Under the pieces are notes generated by a model. It was given only the letters and a program-made list of their open reading frames with translations, was not told the origin of the DNA and ran no database searches. From positions 1 through 64,000 of the forward strand of contig NZ_VOHA01000033.1 of assembly GCF_007859315.1 (NCBI RefSeq): 64,000 bases of DNA, in the 5' to 3' direction. Numbering within the stretch: the first letter of the stretch is position 1; the number at the start of each line of letters is the position of its first letter. Source of the stretch: Reyranella sp. CPCC 100927. GTDB taxonomy: Bacteria; Pseudomonadota; Alphaproteobacteria; Reyranellales; Reyranellaceae. This document shows, one piece after another, positions 34,419 to 43,083 of this stretch. The position numbers and the translations under genes are program-made.

Positions 34419-35651
34419 TCAGATGCGCTCGATGATGATGGCGGGGGCCATGCCGCCGGCGGCGCACATGGTCACCAGGCCGCGGCGCTGGTCGCGCCGC
34501 TCGAGTTCGTCGAGCACGGTGCCGATCAGGATGGCGCCGGTGGCGCCGATGGGATGGCCCAGGGCGATGGCGCCGCCGTTCACGTTCATCTTCTCGCGAT
34601 CGACACCCAGTTCGCGCACGTAGACCTCGGGCACCACGGCGAAGGCCTCGTTGACCTCGAACAGGTCGATGTCCTCGATGCCCAGGCCGGCCTTGGCCAG
34701 CACCTTGCGGGTCGCCGGCACCGGGGCGTTGAACATCAGGGTCGGCGAGCAGCCCATGTTGGCCATCGCCACGATGCGCGCCCGCGGCTTCAATCCGTGC
34801 GCCTTGGCGTAAGCGGGCGATGCCAGCAGGATCGCTGCCGCACCGTCGACCACACCCGACGAGTTGCCGGCGTGGTGGATGAACTTGATGTCGAGATCGG
34901 GGAAGTTCTGGCGGATCAGGCCGCGGTATGTCGTGCCCTGCTCGTCCAGCGCCACATCCGCCGTCACCTCGAACGCGGGCTTCAGGCCGGCCAGGCCTTC
35001 CAGCGTGGTCTGCGGCCGCGGGTATTCGTCGCGGTCGAGCGCCAGGCTGCCGTCCTCGCGGTACACGGGCACCAGGCTCTTGTCGAAGTGGCCGCCGGCA
35101 ATCGCCTTGGCGGCGCGCTGCTGGCTCACCAGGCCCATGCGATCGGCCTGCTCGCGGGTGACGCCCTCCAAGGTCGCCGTGGCGTCGGCGGTGATACCCT
35201 GGTGCGCCTGCGGATGGCGCGCGCGCAGGCGCAGGTTGCCGGCGTCGAGCATCATCGGCCCCTCGCCGCGCCGACCCGCCATCGACATCATTTCCGTACC
35301 GCCGGCAACGACCAGGTCCTCGTATCCCGACATGATCGACGCGGCGGCGAGGTTGACCGACGTGATGCCCGAGCCGCAGAAGCGGTCCAACGTCACGGCG
35401 CTGGAGCGCACGTCGTAGCCCGCGTCGAGCGCGGCCATGCGCGCGAGGTCGCCGCCCTGCGGCCCGCGCTGCGAGCTGGTGCCCCAGATGATGTCGTCGA
35501 CATCGCCGGTGTCGATCTTGGTGCGCTCGGCGATCGCCTTCAGCACCGTGGCCGCCAGCTGCTGCGGGTGGATGTCCGCCAGGGCGCCCTTGCCGACCTT
35601 GCCGATGCCGCGCGGCGTGCGGCAGGCGTCGATGATCCAAGCCTCGCTCAT
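34419..35651 (-). CDS. Acetyl-CoA C-acyltransferase (thiolase)
   Basis: A 410-aa thiolase with a GAGGAGG ribosome site. The acyl-enzyme cysteine is Cys92 in LDRFCGSGITSV. The later motifs NEAFAVVPEVY, NVNGGAIALGHPIGATGA and CAAGGMAPA supply the catalytic histidine and the second cysteine. It cleaves 3-ketoacyl-CoA with CoA in the last step of beta-oxidation (or condenses in reverse). It is co-oriented with the downstream end of a TetR gene and close to a divergent acyl-CoA dehydrogenase, which suggests a small regulated beta-oxidation unit. Confidence 0.94.
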   Translation of the reverse strand: MSEAWIIDACRTPRGIGKVGKGALADIHPQQLAATVLKAIAERTKIDTGDVDDIIWGTSSQRGPQGGDLARMAALDAGYDVRSSAVTLDRFCGSGITSVNLAAASIMSGYEDLVVAGGTEMMSMAGRRGEGPMMLDAGNLRLRARHPQAHQGITADATATLEGVTREQADRMGLVSQQRAAKAIAGGHFDKSLVPVYREDGSLALDRDEYPRPQTTLEGLAGLKPAFEVTADVALDEQGTTYRGLIRQNFPDLDIKFIHHAGNSSGVVDGAAAILLASPAYAKAHGLKPRARIVAMANMGCSPTLMFNAPVPATRKVLAKAGLGIEDIDLFEVNEAFAVVPEVYVRELGVDREKMNVNGGAIALGHPIGATGAILIGTVLDELERRDQRRGLVTMCAAGGMAPAIIIERI

Positions 35652-35679
35652 GTGTTCCCTCCTCGCAACGGAACGTCGA

Positions 35680-36327
35680 TCAGCGCCCCAGGCGCTGGCG
35701 CAGTGATGCCACGCATACCGTGCGCGCGGCCGCCAGGTCGACCGTTCCGGGATCGATCAGCCACTGTGCGATCGCACCGCGAACGGCGGCCAGGATCAGG
35801 ACGGCCTCGGTATGCACGTCGAGGCCGCGGCGGATCTCGCCTGCCTCGATGCCGGCCTGGATGTTGGCTTCGGCGACCGCCACGGAGTCCCGATTGAGGG
35901 CCTCGATCGCCGCCGCCACCGCGGGCTTGTGCAGCGCCCCCGCCAGTACCGTGTGCAGTGCCCGCATCATCACGGGGTTGTCGCCGGCGGCATCGAAATA
36001 GAACCGGATGCCGGCGATCAGGCCGCCCAGTCCCGGCCGCCGGCCGGCATGGTCGCGGATGCCGGCAAAGACCCAGTCGCGAATGTGCGCCGCCACGGCG
36101 GCGATCAGCTCGTTCTTGGTGCGAAAATAGTGCGCCGGCAGGCCGCTGCTGTAGCCGGCCTGCTCGCCGACATCGGCCAGGGTGAACTCATCGAGCCCCC
36201 GCTCGGCGACGATGCGGACCGCCGCCTCGAGCAGGCGCTGCTCGGCCTCGGCACGGCGCTGGGCCTGGCTGCGCCGCGTCCGCCTGCCTGGCGCCTCGCC
36301 GTCGGTCGGTGCGGTGATCGCATCCAT
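35680..36327 (-). CDS. TetR/AcrR family transcriptional regulator
   Basis: About 215 aa from the ATG at 36327; a GTG at 36339 overlaps the GGAGGG ribosome site and is less likely. The N-terminus is basic (RRTRRSQAQRRAEAEQRLLE). The helix-turn-helix is FTLADVGEQAGYSSGLPAHYF with the typical FRTKNEL turn, followed by a helical ligand domain. It lies between the thiolase gene and a divergent acyl-CoA dehydrogenase, across a palindrome at 36357-36387, so it probably represses both sides until an acyl-CoA-like ligand appears. The ligand is inferred from gene context. Confidence 0.9.
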   Translation of the reverse strand: MDAITAPTDGEAPGRRTRRSQAQRRAEAEQRLLEAAVRIVAERGLDEFTLADVGEQAGYSSGLPAHYFRTKNELIAAVAAHIRDWVFAGIRDHAGRRPGLGGLIAGIRFYFDAAGDNPVMMRALHTVLAGALHKPAVAAAIEALNRDSVAVAEANIQAGIEAGEIRRGLDVHTEAVLILAAVRGAIAQWLIDPGTVDLAAARTVCVASLRQRLGR

Positions 36328-36348
36328 GTGCCGTTCCACCCTCCGGGG

Positions 36349-36387
36349 TTGACGGCGACCAGACTCTCATTTATTTATTTTCTGGTC
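36349..36387 (+). promoter_or_regulatory. Promoter and operator for the acyl-CoA dehydrogenase / TetR pair
   Basis: TTGACG (36349-36354), a 17-base spacer and TATTTA (36372-36377) form a candidate promoter. It is spanned by the inverted repeat GACCAGA (36357-36363) and TCTGGTC (36381-36387), which is separated by a 17-base AT-rich centre. A repressor bound here would cover the -10 box. Confidence 0.5.
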
Positions 36388-36408
36388 AATAAGTTTATGG
36401 AAGAGACC

Positions 36409-37545
36409 ATGACCCGACGCGCCTACTTCACCGAGGACCACGAGCAGTTCCGCACCACCGTGCGGCGGTTCATCGACAAGGAAATCGCGCCCTACCATGC
36501 GCAATGGGAGAAGGACGGCGTGGTCGACCGGAACCTGTGGCGCAAGGCGGGCGCGACCGGGATCCTGCTGTCGGACATCCCGGCCGAGTACGGCGGTGGC
36601 GGCGGCGACTTCCTGATGGGCGCCGTGCTGACCGAAGAGATGATGCGCGGCGTCCATACCGGGCCGGGCTTTCGCGTGCACTCCGACATCGTCGCCCGCT
36701 ACATCTTCAACTACGGCAGCGAGGACCAGAAGCAGCACTGGCTGCCGCGCATGGCCAGCGGCGATGCCGTCGGCGCCATCGCCATGACCGAGCCCGGCAC
36801 CGGCAGCGACCTGCAGGCGGTGCGCACCACCGCCATCCGCGACGGCGATCACTACGTGATCTCGGGCCAGAAGACCTTCATCACCAACGGCCAGCTCTGC
36901 GACTTCGTGATCGTGGTGGCCAAGACCGATGCTTCAGCCGGCGCCAAGGGCGTGACCCTGATCATCGTCGAGACCGACCGGTCCGGCTTCTCGCGCGGCC
37001 GCAACCTCGACAAGATCGGCATGAAGGCGCAGGACACCTCGGAGCTGTTCTTCGAGCAGGTGCGCGTACCGGTGACCAACCGGCTGGGCGAGGAAGGCCG
37101 TGGCTTTGCCTACCTGATGCAGGAACTGCCGCGTGAACGCCTGATCATCGGCGTGGGCTCGGTCGCCGTGATGGAGTCGGCGCTCGACTGGACGCTCGCC
37201 TACACGCGCGAGCGCAAGGCCTTCGGCCGGCCGATCGCCGATTTCCAGGCCAACCGCTTCCGGCTGGCCGAGATCAAGACGGATGTGACGGTGGCGCGGA
37301 TCTTCCTCGATCACTGCATCACGTCGTACCTGGCGGGCGAGCTCAGCGTCGAGCGGGCCGCGATGTGCAAGTACTGGCTGACCGACCTGCAGTCGCGCGT
37401 CGTCGATGGCTGCCTGCAGCTGCACGGCGGCTACGGCTACATGTGGGAGTATCCGATCGCCCGCGCCTACGCCGACTCGCGCGTGTCGCGCATCTACGGC
37501 GGCTCCAACGAGATCATGAAGGAGCTGATCGGCCGGCACCTGTAG
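36409..37545 (+). CDS. Acyl-CoA dehydrogenase
   Basis: A 378-aa protein. The start at 36409 (MTRRAYFTEDHEQFRTTV) is preceded by GGAAGAG; an ATG 12 bases earlier lies in that site. The motifs are AIAMTEPGTGSDLQAVRTT (FAD/substrate loop), ITNGQLCDFVIVVAKT, and the C-terminal LQLHGGYGYMWEYPIARAY with RIYGGSNEIMKELIG. The length fits short- to long-chain dehydrogenases. It oxidises acyl-CoA to enoyl-CoA with FAD, feeding ETF. The divergent TetR and the thiolase beyond it suggest one beta-oxidation regulon. Confidence 0.94.
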   Translation: MTRRAYFTEDHEQFRTTVRRFIDKEIAPYHAQWEKDGVVDRNLWRKAGATGILLSDIPAEYGGGGGDFLMGAVLTEEMMRGVHTGPGFRVHSDIVARYIFNYGSEDQKQHWLPRMASGDAVGAIAMTEPGTGSDLQAVRTTAIRDGDHYVISGQKTFITNGQLCDFVIVVAKTDASAGAKGVTLIIVETDRSGFSRGRNLDKIGMKAQDTSELFFEQVRVPVTNRLGEEGRGFAYLMQELPRERLIIGVGSVAVMESALDWTLAYTRERKAFGRPIADFQANRFRLAEIKTDVTVARIFLDHCITSYLAGELSVERAAMCKYWLTDLQSRVVDGCLQLHGGYGYMWEYPIARAYADSRVSRIYGGSNEIMKELIGRHL

Positions 37546-37560
37546 GCGGCGTTGTGGCCG

Positions 37561-38442
37561 TCAGGTTCGCCGCGGCGGCGCCGACCAGAAGAGCAGCACA
37601 GCCGCCAGCAGGATGGCGCCCAGCACGATGCCGCCGATGACGATATCGGTGCCACCCAGCAGCGCGCGCGGGTCGCTCTCCATCCTGTCGCGGACGTCGG
37701 GAATCGACGACACGGTCACGAGGACGATGCCGACGAAGGCCGTGAAGCCGGCGCCGGACAGCAGGGTGATGGCCGTCGTGCGCTGCCAGCGCCAATGGCG
37801 GTTGATGAGGATGGCGATCACCAGCAGCACCAGCGCGATCGCCGAGGGGACGGCGACCAATCCCAGTTTCTCACCCGGTGGCGTTGGCGCGAAACTGAGC
37901 AGCGTCAGGAAGTACACGGCGAAGCCGGCTGCGACGTAGACGATGATCGCGAGCACCTTGCGCGCCATGGAAGCCGGCGACGGTGGCGCTGTCGGCCAGG
38001 GCGGCGGCGCTCCGGCCGGCAACGGCGTTGGTGGCGCCGGCGACGCCGTACCCTTGAACCAGGCGGTCGCGTCGGCGCGGAACAGGAAAACCGTCAGCAG
38101 TGCCACGATCAACAGGCCGGGCAGCATCATGATCGTGACGCTGCCGGTCGCCGCCGCGATCAGCACCATCAGGACGGACCACCCCGGATAAAGATAGCGC
38201 GCCCAGTCGCTTCGCTTCAGAACACCGACGCCACAGACCAGGCGCACGACCTGATCGACCACCGTCAGTCCCAGCTGCGCCGCCAGCGGCAGCCAGCCGC
38301 CGCGCACGAAAGGACTGTTCACGATCTCGTGTCGAAGATGAGGGATGAGCGCGCTCGCCACGAGACCGACGGCGGCAAGCCCCGCCATCGCGATGATCAG
38401 CCATCCGACGGCGGTTACGGATATAGGACGCGGCGGTGTCAT
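37561..38442 (-). CDS. Multi-spanning membrane protein of unknown function
   Basis: A 293-aa protein with two hydrophobic blocks. Residues 1-120 hold about four membrane segments, and residues 155-290 hold about four more. They are joined by a proline/alanine-rich linker (SPAPPTPLPAGAPPPWP). The first block (VGWLIIAMAGLAAVGLVAS, then RYLYPGWSVLMVLIAAATG) resembles small membrane proteins seen in many proteobacteria. I do not recognise a function. It is convergent with the acyl-CoA dehydrogenase gene (15 bases apart). Confidence 0.7.
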   Translation of the reverse strand: MTPPRPISVTAVGWLIIAMAGLAAVGLVASALIPHLRHEIVNSPFVRGGWLPLAAQLGLTVVDQVVRLVCGVGVLKRSDWARYLYPGWSVLMVLIAAATGSVTIMMLPGLLIVALLTVFLFRADATAWFKGTASPAPPTPLPAGAPPPWPTAPPSPASMARKVLAIIVYVAAGFAVYFLTLLSFAPTPPGEKLGLVAVPSAIALVLLVIAILINRHWRWQRTTAITLLSGAGFTAFVGIVLVTVSSIPDVRDRMESDPRALLGGTDIVIGGIVLGAILLAAVLLFWSAPPRRT

Positions 38443-38573
38443 GGGTCTGTCACCTGTACGCTCATTGAGTCATAGCGACCTTGCACGGGCAGTTATCACT
38501 AGGGCCAGGCTGGCCGGCGCGATATCCTTGGCACATCCCGTGCATCGCACAATCCCACATTCTGGACGGATCC

Positions 38574-40913
38574 ATGAACGCGCCGTCGTACGTCAGCACG
38601 CTTGATTCGTTGAAATTCGGCATCGGCCAGCCGGTGCCGCGCCAGGAAGACCCGACTTTGCTGCGCGGCCAGGGCCGCTATACCGACGATCTCAACCTGC
38701 CGGGCCAGGCCTGGTGCGTGATGGTGCGCAGCCAGGTGGCGCACGGCATCATCAAGGGCATCGATACCGAGCAGGCCAGGACCATGCCCGGCGTGCTGGG
38801 CGTGTGGACCGGCGCCGATCTCGACGCCGCGGGCTACGGCCCGCTCAAGACCCTGATCCCGGTGCCCAACCGCGACGGCACGCCGATGAAGACGCCGACG
38901 CGCCACTCGCTGGCCACCGACAAGGTGCGCTTCGTGGGCGATCCGGTGGCCTTCGTCGTGGCCGAGACCGTGGCGCAGGCCAAGGACGCGGCCGAGGCGG
39001 TCACGGTCGACATCGAGCCGCTGCCGGCGGTGACCGACGCGCGTGCCGGCGCCCAGGCCGGCGCGCCGCAGGTGTTCGACGACGCGCCCGGCAACATCTG
39101 CGTCGACTACCACTATGGCGATGCCGAGAAGGTCGCCGCCGCCTTCGCGCAGGCCGCGCACGTGGCGCGCCTGCGGCTGGTCAGCAACCGAATCGTGGTC
39201 TGCGCCATGGAGCCGCGCTCGGCGCTCGCGCAGTACGATGCCGCCAGCGACCGCTACACGCTCTATGCCGGCAACCAGGGCGCTTTCGGCCTGAAGCACC
39301 AGATGGCCGATCTCTTGAAGATCAAGCCGGCGCAGATGCGCATCCTGACCGGCAATGTCGGCGGCTCGTTCGGCATGAAGGGATCGCCCTACCCCGAGTA
39401 TGCCGGCCTGTTCCACGCCGCCAAGCTGCTGGGCCGGCCGGTGAAGTGGACCGACGAGCGCAGCGGCAGCTTCCTGTCCGACCAGCACGGCCGCGACCAT
39501 GATTTCGACGGCGAACTGGCGCTGGACAAGGACGGCACGTTCCTCGCCGTGCGGCTGACCGGCTACGCCAATGTCGGTGCCTACCTCGCCAATGTCGGGC
39601 CGCTGATGGGCTCGATGGGTGTCACCCGCAACCTCGCCGCCATCTACCGCACGCCGCTGATCGAGGTGTCCTCGAAGGTGGTGTTCACCCACACCTCGCC
39701 GGTGGGCGCCTATCGCGGCGCCGGCCGGCCCGAGGCCAACTATTTCATGGAGCGCCTGATCGACACCGCGGCGCGCGAAATGGGGCTGGACCACCTGGCG
39801 CTGCGCCGGCGCAACCACATCCGGCCCGAGGAGATGCCGTACAAGACCGCGTCGGGCACCACCTACGACAGCGGCGAGTTCACCGCGCTGCTGGACGAGG
39901 CGCTGCAGCTGGCCGACATCGCGGGTTTCGCCGCCCGCAAGGAAGAGAGCGCGCGGCGCGGCAAGCTGCGCGGGCTGGGCGTCGGCAACTACCTCGAGGT
40001 CACGGCGCCGCCGATGAAGGAGATGGGCGGCATACGCTTCGAGGCCAACGGCGACGTCACCATCATCACCGGCACCCTGGACTACGGCCAGGGCCACTGG
40101 TCGGCGTTCGCGCAGGTGCTGCACGAGAAGCTCGGCATCCCGTTCGAGCGCGTCAAGCTGATCCAGGGCGACAGCGATCTTCTGATCGCCGGCGGCGGCA
40201 CCGGCGGCTCGAAGTCGATCATGGCCAGCGGTGCGGCGATCGTCGAAGCCTCCGACAAGGTGATCGACAAGGGCAAGCAGATCGCCGGCGTGGCGCTGGA
40301 AGCATCGGCCGCCGACATCGAGTTCAAGGCCGGCCGCTTCACCATCGTGGGCACCGACCGCAGCATCGAGATCATGGGCCTGGCCGCGAAACTGCGCGGC
40401 GGCATGACCCTGCCGGAGGGCGTGCCCACGACGCTCGACGTCAGCCACGTGCACGAGGCGGCGCCGTCGGCCTATCCCAACGGCGCCCATGTGGCGGAGG
40501 TCGAGGTCGATCCCGACACCGGCACGGTGGCGGTGGTGAAGTACACCATGGTCAACGACTTCGGCACGGTGATCAATCCGCTGCTGGTCGAGGGCCAGAG
40601 CCACGGCGGCGTCGTGCAGGGCATCGGCCAGGCGCTGTTCGAGCGCACGGTCTACAGCGAGGACGGCCAGTTCATTACCGGCTCGTTCACCGACTACGCG
40701 CTGCCGCGCGCGTCGGACGTGCCCTCGTTCCAGATCGCCTATCACTCGGTGCCGGCCACCACCAATGTGCTGGGCGCCAAGGGCTGCGGCGAAGCCGGCT
40801 GCGCCGGCTCCCTGCCCTCGGTGATGAACGCCCTGGTCGATGCGCTTGATGGCAAGCACATCGACATGCCGGCCACGCCCGAGCGGGTCTGGGAAGCGCT
40901 GCAGGGGCGGTAG
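38574..40913 (+). CDS. Xanthine dehydrogenase family molybdopterin-binding subunit, stand-alone
   Basis: A 779-aa large subunit of the xanthine dehydrogenase / CoxL / aldehyde oxidase family. Start at 38574 (MNAPSYVSTLDSLKFGIGQP). Typical blocks are RQEDPTLLRGQGRYTDDL, RFVGDPVAFVVAETVAQAKD, GGSFGMKGSPYPEY, and SPVGAYRGAGRPEANYFMER. The C-terminal KGCGEAGCAGSLPSVMNAL carries the active-site glutamate. The AYRGAGR loop is the form-II type, not the AYRCSFR of true CO dehydrogenase. Such enzymes hydroxylate a carbon centre using Mo-cytosine-dinucleotide and need FeS and FAD subunits. Neither partner gene is adjacent, so partners must be encoded elsewhere. The substrate is unknown. Confidence 0.92.
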   Translation: MNAPSYVSTLDSLKFGIGQPVPRQEDPTLLRGQGRYTDDLNLPGQAWCVMVRSQVAHGIIKGIDTEQARTMPGVLGVWTGADLDAAGYGPLKTLIPVPNRDGTPMKTPTRHSLATDKVRFVGDPVAFVVAETVAQAKDAAEAVTVDIEPLPAVTDARAGAQAGAPQVFDDAPGNICVDYHYGDAEKVAAAFAQAAHVARLRLVSNRIVVCAMEPRSALAQYDAASDRYTLYAGNQGAFGLKHQMADLLKIKPAQMRILTGNVGGSFGMKGSPYPEYAGLFHAAKLLGRPVKWTDERSGSFLSDQHGRDHDFDGELALDKDGTFLAVRLTGYANVGAYLANVGPLMGSMGVTRNLAAIYRTPLIEVSSKVVFTHTSPVGAYRGAGRPEANYFMERLIDTAAREMGLDHLALRRRNHIRPEEMPYKTASGTTYDSGEFTALLDEALQLADIAGFAARKEESARRGKLRGLGVGNYLEVTAPPMKEMGGIRFEANGDVTIITGTLDYGQGHWSAFAQVLHEKLGIPFERVKLIQGDSDLLIAGGGTGGSKSIMASGAAIVEASDKVIDKGKQIAGVALEASAADIEFKAGRFTIVGTDRSIEIMGLAAKLRGGMTLPEGVPTTLDVSHVHEAAPSAYPNGAHVAEVEVDPDTGTVAVVKYTMVNDFGTVINPLLVEGQSHGGVVQGIGQALFERTVYSEDGQFITGSFTDYALPRASDVPSFQIAYHSVPATTNVLGAKGCGEAGCAGSLPSVMNALVDALDGKHIDMPATPERVWEALQGR

Positions 40914-40938
40914 TACCCGCTATCGCTCGAGTGGGACT

Positions 40939-41040
40939 GTCATCCCGAGTGCCCCTTCGACAGGCTCAGGAGAGGGATCTTTCGATGCAGGCGCACCCTG
41001 CGTCACTTGCAGAAGATCCCTCGCTGTGCTCGGGATGACA
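40939..41040. repeat. R2 element, extended copy
   Basis: The arms TGTCATCCCGAG and CTCGGGATGACA pair, with an inner GGATCT/AGATCC pairing. An extra GTGCCCCTTCGACAGGCTCA insert lies in the left arm. Confidence 0.85.
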
Positions 41041-41099
41041 GCTGCATCACTGACGAGTGAGAGGCTGTTGGCTTCCCCAGCTTGCCGGGAAGAAACAAA

Positions 41100-42860
41100 T
41101 CACACCTGCCCCAGCACGTCGCGGCGGCGCAGTTCCAGCGCCTCGGCGTAGCGGCGCAGCGCGTGCGCCTCGGTCAGCAGGCCGACCACGCGGCGCGTCT
41201 CGCGCCCGTCGGCGACGGCCAGCGCCTCGGCCTCGGTGCGATCGAACAACTCCACCGCCTCCTTGATGGTCATGTGCTCCAGCAGCACGTCGTCGGCATG
41301 GTGCAGGATCGTGCCGACCGTGCCGCTGTCCGCCAGTTCCGCCGCATGGGCTTCGGCCACCATCACCAGTCCGGCGTAGCGATCATCGGCATCGATAGCC
41401 ACCACCTGCGTCGCGGCGCCCAGCGGAAAGGCGTCGCGAAAGGCCGGCAGGCGCATGTCGACGGGCACCGTGCGCGCGTCGTGGCGCATCATGCGGTCGA
41501 CCGTGAGGTCGCGGATCCAGCCGACATCGGCGGCGCTGCGGATGGTCTCGCCGCGCAGGTGGAAGCGCCAGGTGGCGAACGAATAGCCGAACGTCTCGCG
41601 CGTCACCTGGGTGGCGATGATCACGGCCACCAGCACTGCCGTGGTCAGCCAGAAATTGCCGGTGGTCTCCAGCGCAATGAAGGTCATGGTGAGCGGCCCG
41701 CCGATCACGGCGACCGACAGGGCGCCCATGCCGATGATGGCATAGACGCCGGCGTCGAGGCCCAGCGACGGCCAGAGTGCCCCCAGCCCCGAGGCAAACA
41801 GCTGGCCGCCCAGCGCACCCAGCAGCAGCGAGGCAAAGAACAGGCCGCCGCGGAAGCCGGATCCCAGCGACACCATGGACGCCAGCGCCTTGAGCACGAA
41901 CACCAGCGCGATCGCCCACAGCGAGCGGTCCAGCACGCCGGCCAGATGCAGGGCGCCATGGCCCGACGACATCACCTGCGGCGATACCAGCGCCAGCAGC
42001 CCGACCAGGAGGCCACCGATCGCCGGCCGCAGCAGTGCCGGGATGCGCGCGCGTCCGAACAAGGATTCGCAGAACGACACGCCGCGCATCAGCGCGATGC
42101 CGAGACCGGCCGCCAGCAGGCCCAGGATGCCGGCGATGACCAGGTCATGACCGGCGATGGTCGACGTGCTGGCAACGACGATGCCCTGTGACGACGGCGA
42201 CACCGCCTGGGCGACGACATGCCCGAGCAGGGCCGCCAGCCCGACCGGCGCCAGGCTCGCCACCGAGTAGCTGCCGATGACGAGTTCGAAGGCGTAGAAG
42301 GCGCCGGCCAGCGGTGCCCCGAAGGCGGCGGCGATGGCGCCGGCGGCACCACAGCCGACCAGCACCCGCAGATCGCCGCGGCGCAGGCGGAACTTGCGTC
42401 CGATCGACGAGGCGATGCCGGCAGCGAGCTGGGTGTAGCCGGCCTCCAGGCCGACCGAGGCACCGACGCCGCTGGACCAGAGGGTCTGCACGGCCACCAG
42501 CAGGCTGCCGCGGAACGACATGCGGCCGCCGTGCAAGGCGTTGGCCTCGATCGGATCGACCTCGCGGCCGGCGCGCCAGCGCGCGATCAGCGCCATCGCC
42601 AGGCCGAACAGCAGGCCGCCGGCCAGCGGCACGGCGACCGCCCGCAGCGGATCCAGCAGCTGGTGCGCCGACAGGCGCTGGCCGGGCGACAGGTCGAAGA
42701 AAAGGCGGTGCAGGACATCGACACCCACGCTCATGGCGCTCACGACGAGACCGGCGGCGACGCCGATGACGGCGGCCAGCACGACGAGGCTGGTCTCGCG
42801 CGAGCGCACCAGCGCGCGCCATCGGCGCGGGACTTCCAAGGTGATCCGGAGTGGACGCAT
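41100..42860 (-). CDS. CLC-type chloride channel/antiporter with CBS domains
   Basis: A 586-aa protein. The CLC membrane domain occupies about residues 20-445. The anion-path loop SSGVGASVGLEAGYTQ retains a glutamate at the gating position, and the later GSGFRGGLFFASLLLG corresponds to the GxFxP region. The C-terminal 130 residues form a CBS pair (RDLTVDRMMRHDARTVPVDM and DVLLEHMTIKEAVELFD), which in other CLC proteins binds nucleotides and gates transport. It moves Cl- (perhaps with H+ exchange) across the inner membrane. It is divergent from the EEP hydrolase gene. Confidence 0.93.
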   Translation of the reverse strand: MRPLRITLEVPRRWRALVRSRETSLVVLAAVIGVAAGLVVSAMSVGVDVLHRLFFDLSPGQRLSAHQLLDPLRAVAVPLAGGLLFGLAMALIARWRAGREVDPIEANALHGGRMSFRGSLLVAVQTLWSSGVGASVGLEAGYTQLAAGIASSIGRKFRLRRGDLRVLVGCGAAGAIAAAFGAPLAGAFYAFELVIGSYSVASLAPVGLAALLGHVVAQAVSPSSQGIVVASTSTIAGHDLVIAGILGLLAAGLGIALMRGVSFCESLFGRARIPALLRPAIGGLLVGLLALVSPQVMSSGHGALHLAGVLDRSLWAIALVFVLKALASMVSLGSGFRGGLFFASLLLGALGGQLFASGLGALWPSLGLDAGVYAIIGMGALSVAVIGGPLTMTFIALETTGNFWLTTAVLVAVIIATQVTRETFGYSFATWRFHLRGETIRSAADVGWIRDLTVDRMMRHDARTVPVDMRLPAFRDAFPLGAATQVVAIDADDRYAGLVMVAEAHAAELADSGTVGTILHHADDVLLEHMTIKEAVELFDRTEAEALAVADGRETRRVVGLLTEAHALRRYAEALELRRRDVLGQV

Positions 42861-43083
42861 CGCAAGACTACACTGTAGGCGCTTCCCGATCGTTCAAGCG
42901 CCGGAATGCGTCGTTTTGCGGGCCAATCCGCCGACGCAGGCCTGCTGCCCCGGTAGCGCAACTGCAGCATTCGCGCCTTAGGCTGTGCATGAGCATCGTA
43001 CGATCGGATGACGTACCGCTCTGCGCAACGGCGTACGATGGCGCCGGAAGTCGTGAAGAACGCCCTCGGAAGGAGCCGGCACC

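Noticed and set aside
38574-40913. Carbon monoxide dehydrogenase CoxL
   Set aside because: The active-site loop is AYRGAGR, not AYRCSFR, and no coxM or coxS genes are adjacent.
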